From Cerasicoccus frondis (GTDB lineage: Bacteria; Verrucomicrobiota; Verrucomicrobiia; Opitutales; Cerasicoccaceae), in NCBI GenBank assembly GCA_031296915.1, contig JAVDPC010000014.1, positions 1-64,000 of the forward strand: a stretch of 64,000 nucleotides of DNA, read 5' to 3'. Positions within the stretch are counted from its first letter, which is position 1; every line of letters begins with the position of its first letter. A model generated the notes under the pieces. The model was not told the origin of the DNA. It worked only from the letters and a program-made list of their open reading frames with translations, and searched no databases. This document shows, piece by piece, positions 16,144 to 24,713 of this stretch. The position numbers and the translations under genes were made by a program.

Positions 16144-17229
16144 GTCAAACACTGGGTCCATGATGTAGGCGGTGGACAGGTGTTCCGCCAAGTAATCTGC
16201 GGTGATCCAGCCATAGCCGCCACTGCCCCAGAGTGGCCCCCAGGAGTTCTTGAAGACAAAGCGCAGATTTTGCCCATCGTCATCCGAGCGGTAGCCAACC
16301 AGCGTCACCGCGTGCATGCTGACGGGGTTCTGGCCGGAGATCATCGGCGCCGAGCGAAGCGTGTTTTCGTGGGGCCAGGCTACGCCAATGACCACGGGCA
16401 GCCCCGCATTGAGCGCGTGAGTGATTCGGTTGACGGAGGAGGCGCCGTTGTTCGAGTCGATGCGCAGGGCAGTGAGTTTGACTTGCTCGCGCGCCTGCTC
16501 CAGCAGTTCAGGCTCGGGCGGCTCGATGCGCTCCATGCCTGAGCCGAACGTGTTGGGCATGTCCTCTCGGTGGACCAAGCCGTATTTCGCCAGGGCGTTG
16601 ATTACATCGATGAGTGCAAAGCCAGCATCGTTGTCGCCATAGCTTTCGGCGCGGCGCTTGGGGGTGTCGGCCAGGTATTGGCGGGTGGCCCAGATGGCGT
16701 AATCTTCCGAAAATTGCACGGGCTGGCCTTCTTGCGAGGCCTGAAATTCCAATGCGCCAACAATGGCGAAAACCGAGCAGCTCGGGCGCCGCCCCTGGCT
16801 TTTAGAGAAGAGCCCCAGCTCGCGAAGTTGGGGGCGGAGGTCGACCTCGGGCTGGATCTGGGCTGGCTGACCAAAGGCCTGCGTTAGCTGCGCCATCAAG
16901 TTGCGCTTCTTCTGGCGGGCTTCAGTCTGGGCCGCTTGCGACTGATTTGCTGTGCGTTGCAACGCGGCGGCGTGTTCGCGGTCAGCGCGCTGCTCGTCAG
17001 CTTCGGCTTCGGCTGGGTCATAGCCAAAGTGCTTCTGGGCTTCGGGGGGGAGGTCGGCGAGCAATACTTGGCTGATGCCTTTGCTGTGTTGGATGATGAC
17101 CGCGCGGGGCGTGACTTCCCGAACCTTAACGTTGCGGTAAATTTCGTCGCCAATACGCCAGTCAACCGCGTGTGCGCTCAGGGTCAGGAGCCACAGCACG
17201 ATGGCCCAGTTGAGGCCTTGGCGGATCAT
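16141..17229 (-). CDS. Exported papain-like (C1) cysteine protease
   Basis: The protein has 362 residues with a signal peptide (residues 1-21). The region of about 25-75 resembles a small SHD1-like domain (WRIGDEIYRNVKVREVTPRA), followed by an Ala/Gln/Glu-rich helix. The C-terminal 230 residues are papain-like: oxyanion glutamine Q145 and nucleophile C151 in SQGRRPSCSVFAIVGA, H306 in MHAVTLVGY and N328 in FKNSWGPLWGSGGYGWI. All four catalytic residues are present, so activity is expected outside the cytoplasm. The usual CW after the nucleophile is CS here. It lies 3 bp after the HAD gene and is likely co-transcribed. Its stop lies in a repeat end. Confidence 0.85.
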   Translation of the reverse strand: MIRQGLNWAIVLWLLTLSAHAVDWRIGDEIYRNVKVREVTPRAVIIQHSKGISQVLLADLPPEAQKHFGYDPAEAEADEQRADREHAAALQRTANQSQAAQTEARQKKRNLMAQLTQAFGQPAQIQPEVDLRPQLRELGLFSKSQGRRPSCSVFAIVGALEFQASQEGQPVQFSEDYAIWATRQYLADTPKRRAESYGDNDAGFALIDVINALAKYGLVHREDMPNTFGSGMERIEPPEPELLEQAREQVKLTALRIDSNNGASSVNRITHALNAGLPVVIGVAWPHENTLRSAPMISGQNPVSMHAVTLVGYRSDDDGQNLRFVFKNSWGPLWGSGGYGWITADYLAEHLSTAYIMDPVFD

Positions 17230-17232
17230 TGT

Positions 17233-17928
17233 TTAGGTGGCGGCTTCAGCGGCGCGCGCTTCTTTGAGCGCTTCCACGACTTCGTGCAGCGACGCATGGA
17301 TAAAGTTGGCCATGGAGCGGGTCACGGCATTGGGCGCCTGGAGGTCGGGCACCATGATCGTCACGCACTCAGCTTTACGCGCAGCGATGACTCCAGGGGG
17401 GGAGTCTTCCAGTGCGAGGCAGTTTTCCGGCGGCACGCCGATCAGCTTGGCGGCGGCTAAAAAGATATCCGGCTCGGGCTTGCCTTTGGCGACCTGATCT
17501 CCGCTGACGATGCCGACGACACGCTCAAGTAGGCCGACAACGCGTAACTTGATCATGGCCAGTTCGTGATGGGTCGAAGTGGCCACGGCCATGGGGAAGC
17601 CCAGGCTTTCCACGTAATCAAACATTTCCAGCACGCCGGGCCGCAGGGGGATGCCCTCCTCCTCGATCTGCATGTAGTAGTAGTGGCGGGCGCCTTCGAT
17701 GATCGCCGCGCTGGGCGCATTGGGCCCGAGCTGCTCGCGGAGCACGCGTTGGCTGGCGTCGGAGCGCAGGCCAATCATCATGTCATAGACGGAATCTTCG
17801 AGCACAATGCCGTGCTGAGAGGCAGATCGCTGATAGGCTTTTTTGAACAGGCGTTCGGTGTCCAGCAACAGCCCATCCATGTCAAAGATGACTCCCTGTA
17901 CATTCGCCAGTTGCTGCATGGATGGCAT
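17233..17928 (-). CDS. HAD-superfamily phosphatase (beta-phosphoglucomutase-like)
   Basis: The 231-residue protein has all HAD motifs: nucleophile motif GVIFDMDGLLLDTE, a helical cap domain (about residues 30-95), motif II PMAVATSTHH, lysine in VAKGKPEPDIFLAAA, and motif IV CLALEDSPPGVIAARKA. The cap type and DMDG(L)LDTE motif match the PGMB/GS1-like subfamily, which hydrolyses small phosphates or isomerises sugar phosphates; no closer substrate call is safe. It may form an operon with the downstream papain-like gene. Confidence 0.9.
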   Translation of the reverse strand: MPSMQQLANVQGVIFDMDGLLLDTERLFKKAYQRSASQHGIVLEDSVYDMMIGLRSDASQRVLREQLGPNAPSAAIIEGARHYYYMQIEEEGIPLRPGVLEMFDYVESLGFPMAVATSTHHELAMIKLRVVGLLERVVGIVSGDQVAKGKPEPDIFLAAAKLIGVPPENCLALEDSPPGVIAARKAECVTIMVPDLQAPNAVTRSMANFIHASLHEVVEALKEARAAEAAT

Positions 17929-18058
17929 ACGTCGTTATATTGGGAATGTTATTGCGTAATGCAATGTGAAAACCGGGTCTTGACTCGGCAATTTTAGAGG
18001 CGTCTGCCTCCGGCTGAAGAGACGTGCGACCATTGCCCAGAATGCTGGCGAACACTCC

Positions 18059-19009
18059 CTAATGTTCGTGAGCATGATCGTGCTCGTGGTCATGATCATG
18101 CTCCGGTGTTGGGGCGGGGGGCATCATGTTGAATGATGTCTCCTCTGATTCTGGTTCGCTGGATGGTTGGCCGAAAGGCGTCAGGTTAAATTGCTCTGTT
18201 TCTTCTTCGGGCTGGGTTGGCAGTCGCTCAAACATCGGGATGTCCAGCCGCTCCTCAAGTTCCCGGATACGCTCCAACACAACGGCTGGCATGGCGGAGT
18301 AGTGAGTGCGGTCCATCGTGAGGTAGCGCTTTTTTAAGAAATTATAGGCCTCGCGCGGTCGTCCTGCTTTATCCAGCGCATTGGCGTAAATGCGGTGGGC
18401 GTAGTAGGGCGCGTCGGGCATTTCGATGGCGCGCTTGTAGTTTTCGGCGGCCTTATCGTAGTCCTGGATTTTATCATAGTAGATCCGGGCTTTTTCCAGG
18501 GGCACGCGCATGTCGTCCGGGTGAAATTTCTCCGCGCGATCCAGCATGTCCATGGCGCGCTCGACTTGTTCGCGGTAAATTTCGTTGCGATAGAATTCCG
18601 GGACGTCCTCCCACGCTCCCTTTTCACGAATGCGCCAGACGGGGATGTCGTAGGAGATAATGCGCGCGCCATTGAGCCAGAAGTACATTGGCCGGGGGTC
18701 GATGGAAGTCGTCAGCGCCAGCAGCGCTTCGGTGTTGGGGCGGTCGTATTTTTCCCAGTAGTAATTGGCGCGCAGGTAAACGAAGTCTGCCAGCAGGGTG
18801 CGAAAACCGCCGAGCAGACCGATGACCATGCCTTGCCCGAGTGCGGACTCGACGTCTTTCAGGTTCAGTTCGGGCTGAAAAGTCTTCACTTCGCCCCATG
18901 CGCGTTTTTGCAGGGGGGTGCAGACCAGGCCCACCAGAAACAGCGCCGTGAAGGTGATCAGTGCGCGGCGTCCGGTGCGGTAAAACCAACTTTCGCGATC
19001 CAGGGGCAT
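18059..19009 (-). CDS. Membrane-anchored TPR protein with histidine-rich tail
   Basis: The protein has 316 residues. One N-terminal membrane helix (about 15-33, ALITFTALFLVGLVCTPL) precedes a TPR-like domain (about 60-235), with recognisable repeats MDMLDRAEKFHPDDMRVPLE and AAENYKRAIEMPDAPYYAHR. The last 60 residues are acidic and Pro-rich and end in a run of alternating His with Asp/Glu (HDHDHEHDHAHEH), a likely metal-binding tail. It lies 3 bp after the ABC permease and is almost certainly in that operon, perhaps as an accessory of the exporter. No exact family is recognised. Confidence 0.75.
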   Translation of the reverse strand: MPLDRESWFYRTGRRALITFTALFLVGLVCTPLQKRAWGEVKTFQPELNLKDVESALGQGMVIGLLGGFRTLLADFVYLRANYYWEKYDRPNTEALLALTTSIDPRPMYFWLNGARIISYDIPVWRIREKGAWEDVPEFYRNEIYREQVERAMDMLDRAEKFHPDDMRVPLEKARIYYDKIQDYDKAAENYKRAIEMPDAPYYAHRIYANALDKAGRPREAYNFLKKRYLTMDRTHYSAMPAVVLERIRELEERLDIPMFERLPTQPEEETEQFNLTPFGQPSSEPESEETSFNMMPPAPTPEHDHDHEHDHAHEH

Positions 19010-19012
19010 GAT

Positions 19013-19846
19013 TTAGATTTCGCGGTTGCGGAACGAGTAGGCGGATAGCCCGAGGAGCATGCAGATGTAAATGGCGCCGTAGCCAAGGATGCTGAAATAG
19101 CCGCCTGCTGATAGCGTTGCTGCGTCCGAGGGGAAGATGAGTTGCTCGCCGACGTTGAACATTTGGAAGTTCGGAAAGAGCATCGAGAGGAACCAGACCA
19201 AGCCGCGGAGGATGGGATTGTCGAGGTCGCTCCAATTGTCCCGCGCAATGTATTGCAGCTGGCAAATGATCATCACGAAAAACGAGAGGATGACCGTGTA
19301 GAGGTTGGTGTTAGAGAAGCTCGCGATGAGCAGCGTGATGGCGGCCAACATGCCAAACTTGAGCAACTCGCTGAACGCCAGTTGCAGCATCCCCAGGTAG
19401 TTCACCAGTCGCCCCTGCTCAAAGTCGTCGGGTAGCTTTTGCATGAGCCCGGACTCGCGCCAGTAGAGCACTGCCGCCAGCAGAACGAGCATCAGCGAAA
19501 CGAAGGCGAACAACACGAAGAAGACCCCTGCGAATTTGCCCACGATGAACTCCCACCGGTGGACTGGCTTGGCGAGCATCGTCAGCGCGGTGCGGTTTTC
19601 GATTTCGCTGAAAAAGAGCTGCGCGGTCACCACGACCGACAGGATGGAGCCAAAGAGCAAAATGGCGCCCATGCCGAAGTCGGCAATGAACTTGAGCTCG
19701 GAGCTCCCGAAGTCGAACTGGCGGAAGAAGTTCGCGCTCGCAATCATCGCGATGGACAGCACAACGAGCACGTTGAAGAACTTTTGCCGAACGGCTTCGA
19801 GGAAGGTGTTGCGGGCGATTAGCCCAATGCGGCCGGTTGCGTTCAT
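19013..19846 (-). CDS. ABC-2 type transporter permease
   Basis: The 277-residue integral membrane protein has about six hydrophobic segments. The order matches NosY/ABC-2 permeases: an amphipathic start (IARNTFLEAVRQKFFNVLVV), then AILLFGSILSVVVTAQLFFSEIENRTALTMLAKPVHRWEF-type sequence. It pairs with the ATPase gene whose end it overlaps by 4 bp. Substrate unknown; such exporters carry lipids, polymers or assist enzyme maturation. Confidence 0.88.
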   Translation of the reverse strand: MNATGRIGLIARNTFLEAVRQKFFNVLVVLSIAMIASANFFRQFDFGSSELKFIADFGMGAILLFGSILSVVVTAQLFFSEIENRTALTMLAKPVHRWEFIVGKFAGVFFVLFAFVSLMLVLLAAVLYWRESGLMQKLPDDFEQGRLVNYLGMLQLAFSELLKFGMLAAITLLIASFSNTNLYTVILSFFVMIICQLQYIARDNWSDLDNPILRGLVWFLSMLFPNFQMFNVGEQLIFPSDAATLSAGGYFSILGYGAIYICMLLGLSAYSFRNREI

Positions 19847-20733
19847 TGTTTGCCCTCCTTGTCGCTGACGTCCTGACCGGAGCCGATGGCGGCGCTGTCC
19901 GTGTGTTGCAGGAAGAGGCGGTCCAGGCTGATGCGGGGCGCTTCCACCTTGCGCAGTTGCGAGCCGTATTTGGCCAGCACGGCTTCGATTTCTTTTTGCG
20001 CTTCAGGCTTGAAGTCACCGACAATCAGGCTGCGTTCGTCTTCTTTTTCCAGAAGCTCATCCACGCCGCCTTCGAGCACCAGCTTGCCGCGGCTCATGAT
20101 CGCCACGCGGTCGCAAACGCCCTCGACTTGTGCGAGCAGGTGTGAGCAAAGCATGACGGTTTTGCCGCGTTCCTTGAGGGCGACGATTAATTCCGCAATG
20201 GCGTGCGAGCCAATCGGGTCAACGCCAGCGGTTGGCTCGTCGAGCACGACCAGTTTGGGATCATGCACGAGCGCCTGTGCAATGCCGATACGTTGGAGCA
20301 TGCCCTTGGAGTATGTGCCCACGCGGCGGTGCGCGGCGTTTTCCATCGAGACCAGCTTGAGCACTTCTTCGGTGCGGTCGCCGATCTCGTCCTTGGCCAC
20401 GCCGCAGATGCGCGCGTAGTAGCGGACGAGCTCGCGGCCAGAGAGGAATTTGTAGAAATACGGCGCTTCGGGGAGGAAGCCTACATTGTTGCGCGACTTG
20501 ACCGCATGGCTGTCCACGCCGTAGATCGAGCATTCGCCCCGGGTGGGTTGCAGCAGCCCGAGCACGATTTTCATCGTGGTGCTTTTGCCGCAGCCATTGG
20601 GTCCGAGCAGGCCGAATATCTGGTTGTCGTAAATATCCAGGGACACGTTGTCGACAGCGCGGAGTTTGACGCCGCGGACGCCGATGCGGAAATCCTTGGT
20701 CAGGTCTTTTATGCGGATGGCGGGTTCGCTCAT
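19843..20733 (-). CDS. ABC transporter ATP-binding protein
   Basis: The 296-residue protein has a complete nucleotide-binding domain: Walker A GLLGPNGCGKSTTMKI (about residue 40), Q-loop region VGFLPEAPYFYKFLSG, signature YSKGMLQRIGIAQALVHDP, Walker B KLVVLDEPTAGVDP and H-loop MLCSHLLAQVEG. The C-terminal 70 residues are an extension typical of CcmA/NatA-like ATPases. It drives the adjacent ABC-2 permease. The order is ATPase, permease, TPR protein, with overlapping or 3-bp junctions. Confidence 0.93.
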   Translation of the reverse strand: MSEPAIRIKDLTKDFRIGVRGVKLRAVDNVSLDIYDNQIFGLLGPNGCGKSTTMKIVLGLLQPTRGECSIYGVDSHAVKSRNNVGFLPEAPYFYKFLSGRELVRYYARICGVAKDEIGDRTEEVLKLVSMENAAHRRVGTYSKGMLQRIGIAQALVHDPKLVVLDEPTAGVDPIGSHAIAELIVALKERGKTVMLCSHLLAQVEGVCDRVAIMSRGKLVLEGGVDELLEKEDERSLIVGDFKPEAQKEIEAVLAKYGSQLRKVEAPRISLDRLFLQHTDSAAIGSGQDVSDKEGKQ

Positions 20734-20751
20734 GTAGGTGGGGTTTGCTCC

Positions 20752-21048
20752 TTAACGGGTGATTTCGAAGCTTTTGTAGGAAGCAGGGCAGGTGGCGGAT
20801 TTAATTTCCGTCTCGCGGATAAAGGGTTTCATGCGGTCGATGAGTTCCTCGCGGAATGCGGTGACTTCGGCTTCCTTGCCTTCGGCGCATAAGTAGACGC
20901 GGCCGTCGGTCAAATTTTTAACTTCGCCGGTCACCTCAAACTCTTTGGCGACTTGTAACGTCGCGTAGCGAAAGCCAACGCCTTGCACGCGGCCGGTGAA
21001 GTGAACCTCTTCGCGGTAAATGGTATCAGGCATGGTGGGACTGGGCAT
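20752..21048 (-). CDS. Acylphosphatase
   Basis: This small enzyme hydrolyses carboxyl-phosphate bonds such as acetyl phosphate. The core reads EEVHFTGRVQGVGFRYATLQ with the substrate-binding arginine, and VTGEVKNLTDGRVYLCAEG with the catalytic asparagine. The ATG at 21033 (MPDTIYREE) would give a conventional 93-residue protein; ATG at 21048 and TTG at 21069 are alternatives and no ribosome site decides. It lies 18 bp upstream of the ABC ATPase gene and may lead that operon. Confidence 0.92.
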   Translation of the reverse strand: MPSPTMPDTIYREEVHFTGRVQGVGFRYATLQVAKEFEVTGEVKNLTDGRVYLCAEGKEAEVTAFREELIDRMKPFIRETEIKSATCPASYKSFEITR

Positions 21049-21170
21049 GGTGGTATGGTATCGGGTCAAGACACGCGATCACGTTAACTGTGCCCTATCC
21101 ATTTTCAATCGTTTTTCCATCCAATCCGGCTCCTTGTCGTTTTGATGTGCGCCAGGCCTTTGGCGCTTAC

Positions 21171-21442
21171 TAGAGCACTTTTCATCTAGATTGGCCGATT
21201 CAGGTGGGGTAGAGATTGGATGCAGCGCAAGGCGGCTTTGATTGAGCGGGCTGGAAGCCCGTGATTGAAATGCCAACGCCGCGAACTTCCAATCTGGCCC
21301 CAAGCCCTAAACCGAGTGCTTTTCCGCGCCAGCATTGTTGGCTTTTCGCTCACAGGCTTCCAGCCTGCGACGCTTAAGCCGCCTTGCTGGACACGAAAAA
21401 TCACTGCGGCCTGATCGGCCAATCTAGATGAAAAGTGCTCTG
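21171..21442. repeat. 272-bp inverted-repeat element, copy C (complete, inverted)
   Basis: The same length as copy B and nearly identical to it, but in the opposite orientation. The left end TAGAGCACTTTTCATCTAGA matches the right end of B reversed. The right end is GTGCTCTG instead of GTGCTCTA, one substitution in the last base. It lies between the acylphosphatase start and the dnaA stop region. Confidence 0.9.
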
Positions 21443-21451
21443 GAAATGGAA

Positions 21452-21481
21452 AGCCCGACCGCCGTGATTGGCAGTCGGGCT
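21452..21481 (-). terminator. Hairpin downstream of dnaA
   Basis: The stem AGCCCGAC / GTCGGGCT with a 14-nt loop lies 76 bp after the dnaA stop. Only a short T-run follows on the minus strand, so it is a plausible but not perfect intrinsic terminator. Confidence 0.55.
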
Positions 21482-21514
21482 GAAATATTTCCCGTTAACT
21501 CGTTGCCCCACCGC

Positions 21515-21533
21515 ATTTGCGCCCTGCGCAAAT
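21515..21533. repeat. Mini-palindrome ATTTGCGC-CCT-GCGCAAAT
   Basis: A perfect 8-bp-arm hairpin with a 3-nt loop in the dnaA 3' region. One of three copies (also 35858 and 56400) that share the pattern ATTTGCxC-NNN-GxGCAAAT with the x pair covarying. Confidence 0.8.
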
Positions 21534-21556
21534 CTCTGGGTGCAGCGGCACGCTGC

Positions 21557-22969
21557 CTAGGAGCGGCCGGAGGTGAGTTGCTTTTTCAGGTAGTCGACGG
21601 TGCGGGTGACGGATTCGTCCTGGTCCATGATGTTTTCCACGGTTTTGCAGGCGTGGATCACGGTGCCATGGTCGCGGCCGCCAAAGGCGTCGCCGATTTC
21701 CTGGAGCGAATGGCTCGTCAACACGCGGGAGAGATACATGGCGATCTGGCGCGGGAAGGCGATGTTGGCCGGGCGGCGCTTGCTGACCATGTCTCCGAGG
21801 CGGAGCTTGTGGTAGTCGGCCACCTTTTGCTGAATCTTCTCAATGGTGACTTGGGTCTGCGCTTCTTCGTGGAGGATGTCCTTGAGGAGCGTTTCGACGG
21901 TGTCGACATCGAGCGCGCCCTTCATGAGCGCGGCGTAGCCGGCTACACGGGTGAGGGCGCCTTCCATGCGGCGAACATTGCGCGAGACGCGTTCGGCGAG
22001 GAAATCGAGGATGTTGTCCGGCAAGTCGAGGTCCATGTTGTGGGCCTTCTTGCGGATGATCGCCATGCGCGTTTCGTAGTCCGGCGGCTGGATGTCGGCC
22101 ATGAAGCCCCACTGGAAGCGGGACACGAGGCGCGCCTCAAGGCGGGCAATTTCACCGGCTGGCCGGTCACTGGAGAGCACGATCTGCTTCTGACGCTCGA
22201 AGAGCTCGTTGAAGGTGTGGAAGAACTCTTCCTGGATGCGCTCCTTGCCGGAGAGGAAGTGGATGTCGTCGATCAGCAGCACGTCGACTTGGCGGTAACG
22301 CTGGCGGAACCGGGTGACGTTGTTGTGCTGGATGGCCTCGATGTATTCGTTGGTGAACTTCTCGGTCGAGACGTAGGCGATGCGGGTGTCCGGGCGCGTG
22401 GTCAAAATATGGTGCGCAATGGAGTGCATCAAGTGCGTCTTGCCGAGGCCGGTGTCGCCAAAAAGAAACAGCGGGTTGTAGGCCTTGCCTGGGGTGGTGG
22501 CCACCGCGAAGCTCGCGGCCTGAGCCATCTGGTTGCCGGGCCCAATCACGAAGTTCTCGAAGTTGTTCTTCGGGTTGAGGATGAGGGACGGGCGGTTGGC
22601 CTCGGAAATGGTGCGACTAACCGACGCGCTGCTGTCGCTGGCAGCGGTGCGGGGGGGGGCGGCGTTTGCCTCGGGCTTGGCGCGCTCCAGGCTTTCGGCT
22701 CTGGCGGCGGCTTCGTCATCGACGACTACATTGAGCCGAATACTGCGCCCGGCTGCCTCCTGGAGGCGGCGGGTGATCAGGTCTTGATAGTTGTCCTGAA
22801 TCCAGATTACGGCAAAGTCGTTGGGTGCGCCCAAAGTCACGCAATCGTCAGTTTCCTCAATGCAACGCAGTGGCTCGAACCAAGTTCGAAACACGTCGTT
22901 GGGGAAGAGGCCGGAAAAGTCGTTCTTTACGGTGTCCCAGAGTTGGAAATTTACAGTTTCGTTAAGCAT
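21557..22969 (-). CDS. dnaA: Chromosomal replication initiator protein DnaA
   Basis: DnaA binds 9-mer boxes at the origin and melts DNA with its AAA+ domain. From the ATG at 22969 it has 470 residues. Domain I is at about 1-80 and a variable Ala/Ser-rich linker at about 85-135. The AAA+ core has Walker A LFGDTGLGKTHLMHSI, Walker B VLLIDDIHFLSGK and sensor region VLSSDRPAGEIARLEARLVS. C-terminal domain IV carries the box-reading helix-turn-helix GRDHGTVIHACKTVE. A GTG three codons upstream is an alternative start. dnaN, recF and gyrB do not follow. The upstream region holds DnaA boxes, consistent with autoregulation or an origin. Confidence 0.98.
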   Translation of the reverse strand: MLNETVNFQLWDTVKNDFSGLFPNDVFRTWFEPLRCIEETDDCVTLGAPNDFAVIWIQDNYQDLITRRLQEAAGRSIRLNVVVDDEAAARAESLERAKPEANAAPPRTAASDSSASVSRTISEANRPSLILNPKNNFENFVIGPGNQMAQAASFAVATTPGKAYNPLFLFGDTGLGKTHLMHSIAHHILTTRPDTRIAYVSTEKFTNEYIEAIQHNNVTRFRQRYRQVDVLLIDDIHFLSGKERIQEEFFHTFNELFERQKQIVLSSDRPAGEIARLEARLVSRFQWGFMADIQPPDYETRMAIIRKKAHNMDLDLPDNILDFLAERVSRNVRRMEGALTRVAGYAALMKGALDVDTVETLLKDILHEEAQTQVTIEKIQQKVADYHKLRLGDMVSKRRPANIAFPRQIAMYLSRVLTSHSLQEIGDAFGGRDHGTVIHACKTVENIMDQDESVTRTVDYLKKQLTSGRS

Positions 22970-23526
22970 TCCTGTCACAAAAGTTCGCAGGTTTATTCAC
23001 AGTTTTACACAATTAGGCAAGGCGGACCACTACTTTTAACGCAGTGCGTGGCGCGAGCGGTAGACTCGCTGGAATGGCAATCAGTCCGCCAGAGAGTGGC
23101 GATTAGGTGTGTTCGGGTTCTAAAATGTTGATTGTCATTGTTTTATGAAATTGGTGGTTGAATGCAATGAGGGTAAGCAATGCCGTGCAACGATAGGTTG
23201 AGTGGGTTTGCCGCAACTTGAGAAAGTCAAAGGTAGCTAGTAAATTTGGCAGGCTGTGAATTGTCGAGTTGAAGTTGTTCGCATCTTATCCACAGCGGGA
23301 AAGTGTATAGTTTGTCACTCGATAGTTGCAAACGCGTCCTTGGTTCGGGGCGTTCGAACTGACGAGAAATGAACAGGTTACAGATGTGTTTCAGTAGCAG
23401 CATTTATACCGGGTTAATTCAAAATCTTATTAGAGTGCGGAATAGCGACAATAATGTAACACATTAATTGTCGTTAATTGTGGCACAGGGCGATGGGAAT
23501 TTCCATGAGTTACGCGCATGGTGGGC
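22970..23526. other. dnaA upstream region with DnaA boxes; candidate oriC
   Basis: These 557 bp contain no gene. They hold the consensus DnaA box TTATCCACA (23286-23294) and two near-consensus boxes spaced by one base next to the dnaA start: TTATTCACA (22993-23001) and TTTTACACA (23003-23011). A TTAATTGT direct repeat occurs around 23465-23480. All three boxes point the same way. They could serve dnaA autoregulation or be part of the replication origin; no strongly AT-rich unwinding tract is evident. Confidence 0.45.
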
Positions 23527-24510
23527 CTAGCGTTGAGGAGCAGGGGCGGTTGCGCCCATTTTTTCCATGTGCGCAATGAGTTGATCATTAAACTCTTGCG
23601 CAGAGTCGTGGCCCATGTTGCGCAGGGCTTGCACCATGGCGGCGGCTTCGGTGAGGCGCGCCATATCTCGGCCTGGCTTAACGGGGATTTCAATGTGCGG
23701 GATTTGCGCGCCGAGAATCTCGTAGTAATTGCGCTCCAAGCCGGTGCGTTCCTCGGGCATGCCTGGGCGCCATTCTTCAAAAGTGATCACCAGGTCGACT
23801 CTTTTATCCAGCCGCACCGAGCGGATGCCAAACATGTCGGCGACGTTGATGATGCCCAGGCCGCGACATTCCATGTAGCCGCGTCCAAGCTCAGCGGCAG
23901 AGCCGATGACCTCGTTTTCCGATTCGAGGCGGCAGTAGACGAGGTCGTCCGCCACGAGGCTGTGTCCGCGCTCGATCAGCGCGAGTGCGCACTCGCTTTT
24001 GCCGACGCCGCTGCGTCCGCGCAGGATGACCCCGATCCCTTTCACGTCGAGCAAGGTGCCGTGGCAGGTAGTCGATGGCGCAAAGCGCGACTCCAGCAGT
24101 AAGGTGGCCTGAGTCAGGAATTCTTTGGTCGAAAGGCGGGTGCGCAGAAGCGGCACGGCATGCTCCTCGGCCTCGTCGCGCAGTGGCTTGGTGGGGGCGA
24201 GGTTGCGGCTGATGATCACGCAGGGCACATGCTTGGCGAAGATATCCTTCATGACGGACACTTGCTTGTCCGCTGGCATATCGCGCAAAAAGGCCATTTC
24301 CCCCGCGCCGAAAAGCTGAATCCGCTTGTTGGCGAAGTAGCGGAAGTAGCCAACGAGCGCCAGCGCCGGGCGGTTGATGCTGGTGTCACGAATGACTTTT
24401 GACACGCCCTTTTCCCCCGCGACCAGCTCCAGGCCCAGCTCATCCCGGTAAGACTCGTAAAAATCTTTGACCGAGATGGTGTCCATGGCTTTTGAGTCAA
24501 TGCGGGGCAT
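23527..24510 (-). CDS. hprK: HPr kinase/phosphorylase
   Basis: A bifunctional enzyme that phosphorylates or dephosphorylates HPr on a serine. The 327-residue protein shows the N-terminal domain, then the HprK P-loop [35 protein letters not shown], the family signature around [18 protein letters not shown] and [20 protein letters not shown]. It lies downstream of lptB across a terminator, matching the lpt-rpoN-hprK neighbourhood of many Gram-negatives but without rpoN and hpf. Two ATGs (24510, 24486) are possible starts. No HPr or EI gene is in the window, so its target protein is encoded elsewhere. Confidence 0.95.
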   Translation of the reverse strand: MPRIDSKAMDTISVKDFYESYRDELGLELVAGEKGVSKVIRDTSINRPALALVGYFRYFANKRIQLFGAGEMAFLRDMPADKQVSVMKDIFAKHVPCVIISRNLAPTKPLRDEAEEHAVPLLRTRLSTKEFLTQATLLLESRFAPSTTCHGTLLDVKGIGVILRGRSGVGKSECALALIERGHSLVADDLVYCRLESENEVIGSAAELGRGYMECRGLGIINVADMFGIRSVRLDKRVDLVITFEEWRPGMPEERTGLERNYYEILGAQIPHIEIPVKPGRDMARLTEAAAMVQALRNMGHDSAQEFNDQLIAHMEKMGATAPAPQR

Positions 24511-24526
24511 ACGGCGTGAGTGGATT

Positions 24527-24548
24527 AAAAAGCCCGCCTTTCCCGGGC
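24527..24548 (-). terminator. Intrinsic terminator after lptB
   Basis: The stem GCCCG/CGGGC with a 7-nt loop is followed by five T on the minus strand. It lies between the lptB stop (24714) and the hprK start (24510), so it separates the two units, at least in part. Confidence 0.7.
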
Positions 24549-24713
24549 AGGTTTAGACAAGAATAGATGCGTTGTTACCCTGCTGGCAATACCCGGCTTT
24601 GTGAAAACTTTTTGAGCGCCCGCGAAGGCCCATGGATACTGAGTTTTATCCTCAAACTTTTTTGCTCCCGGCAAATGTCATTTGGCGGGGCAAGTTGGCA
24701 GTGATGACCGGGG

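Noticed and set aside
18059..18115. Tandem ATG/CAT-rich repeat suggesting a microsatellite or CRISPR-like unit
   Set aside because: It is the coding sequence of the His-Asp/Glu tail of the TPR protein.
21428..23131. 567-codon open frame opposite dnaA
   Set aside because: Antisense to an unambiguous dnaA and reads into a repeat; composition is shadow-like.
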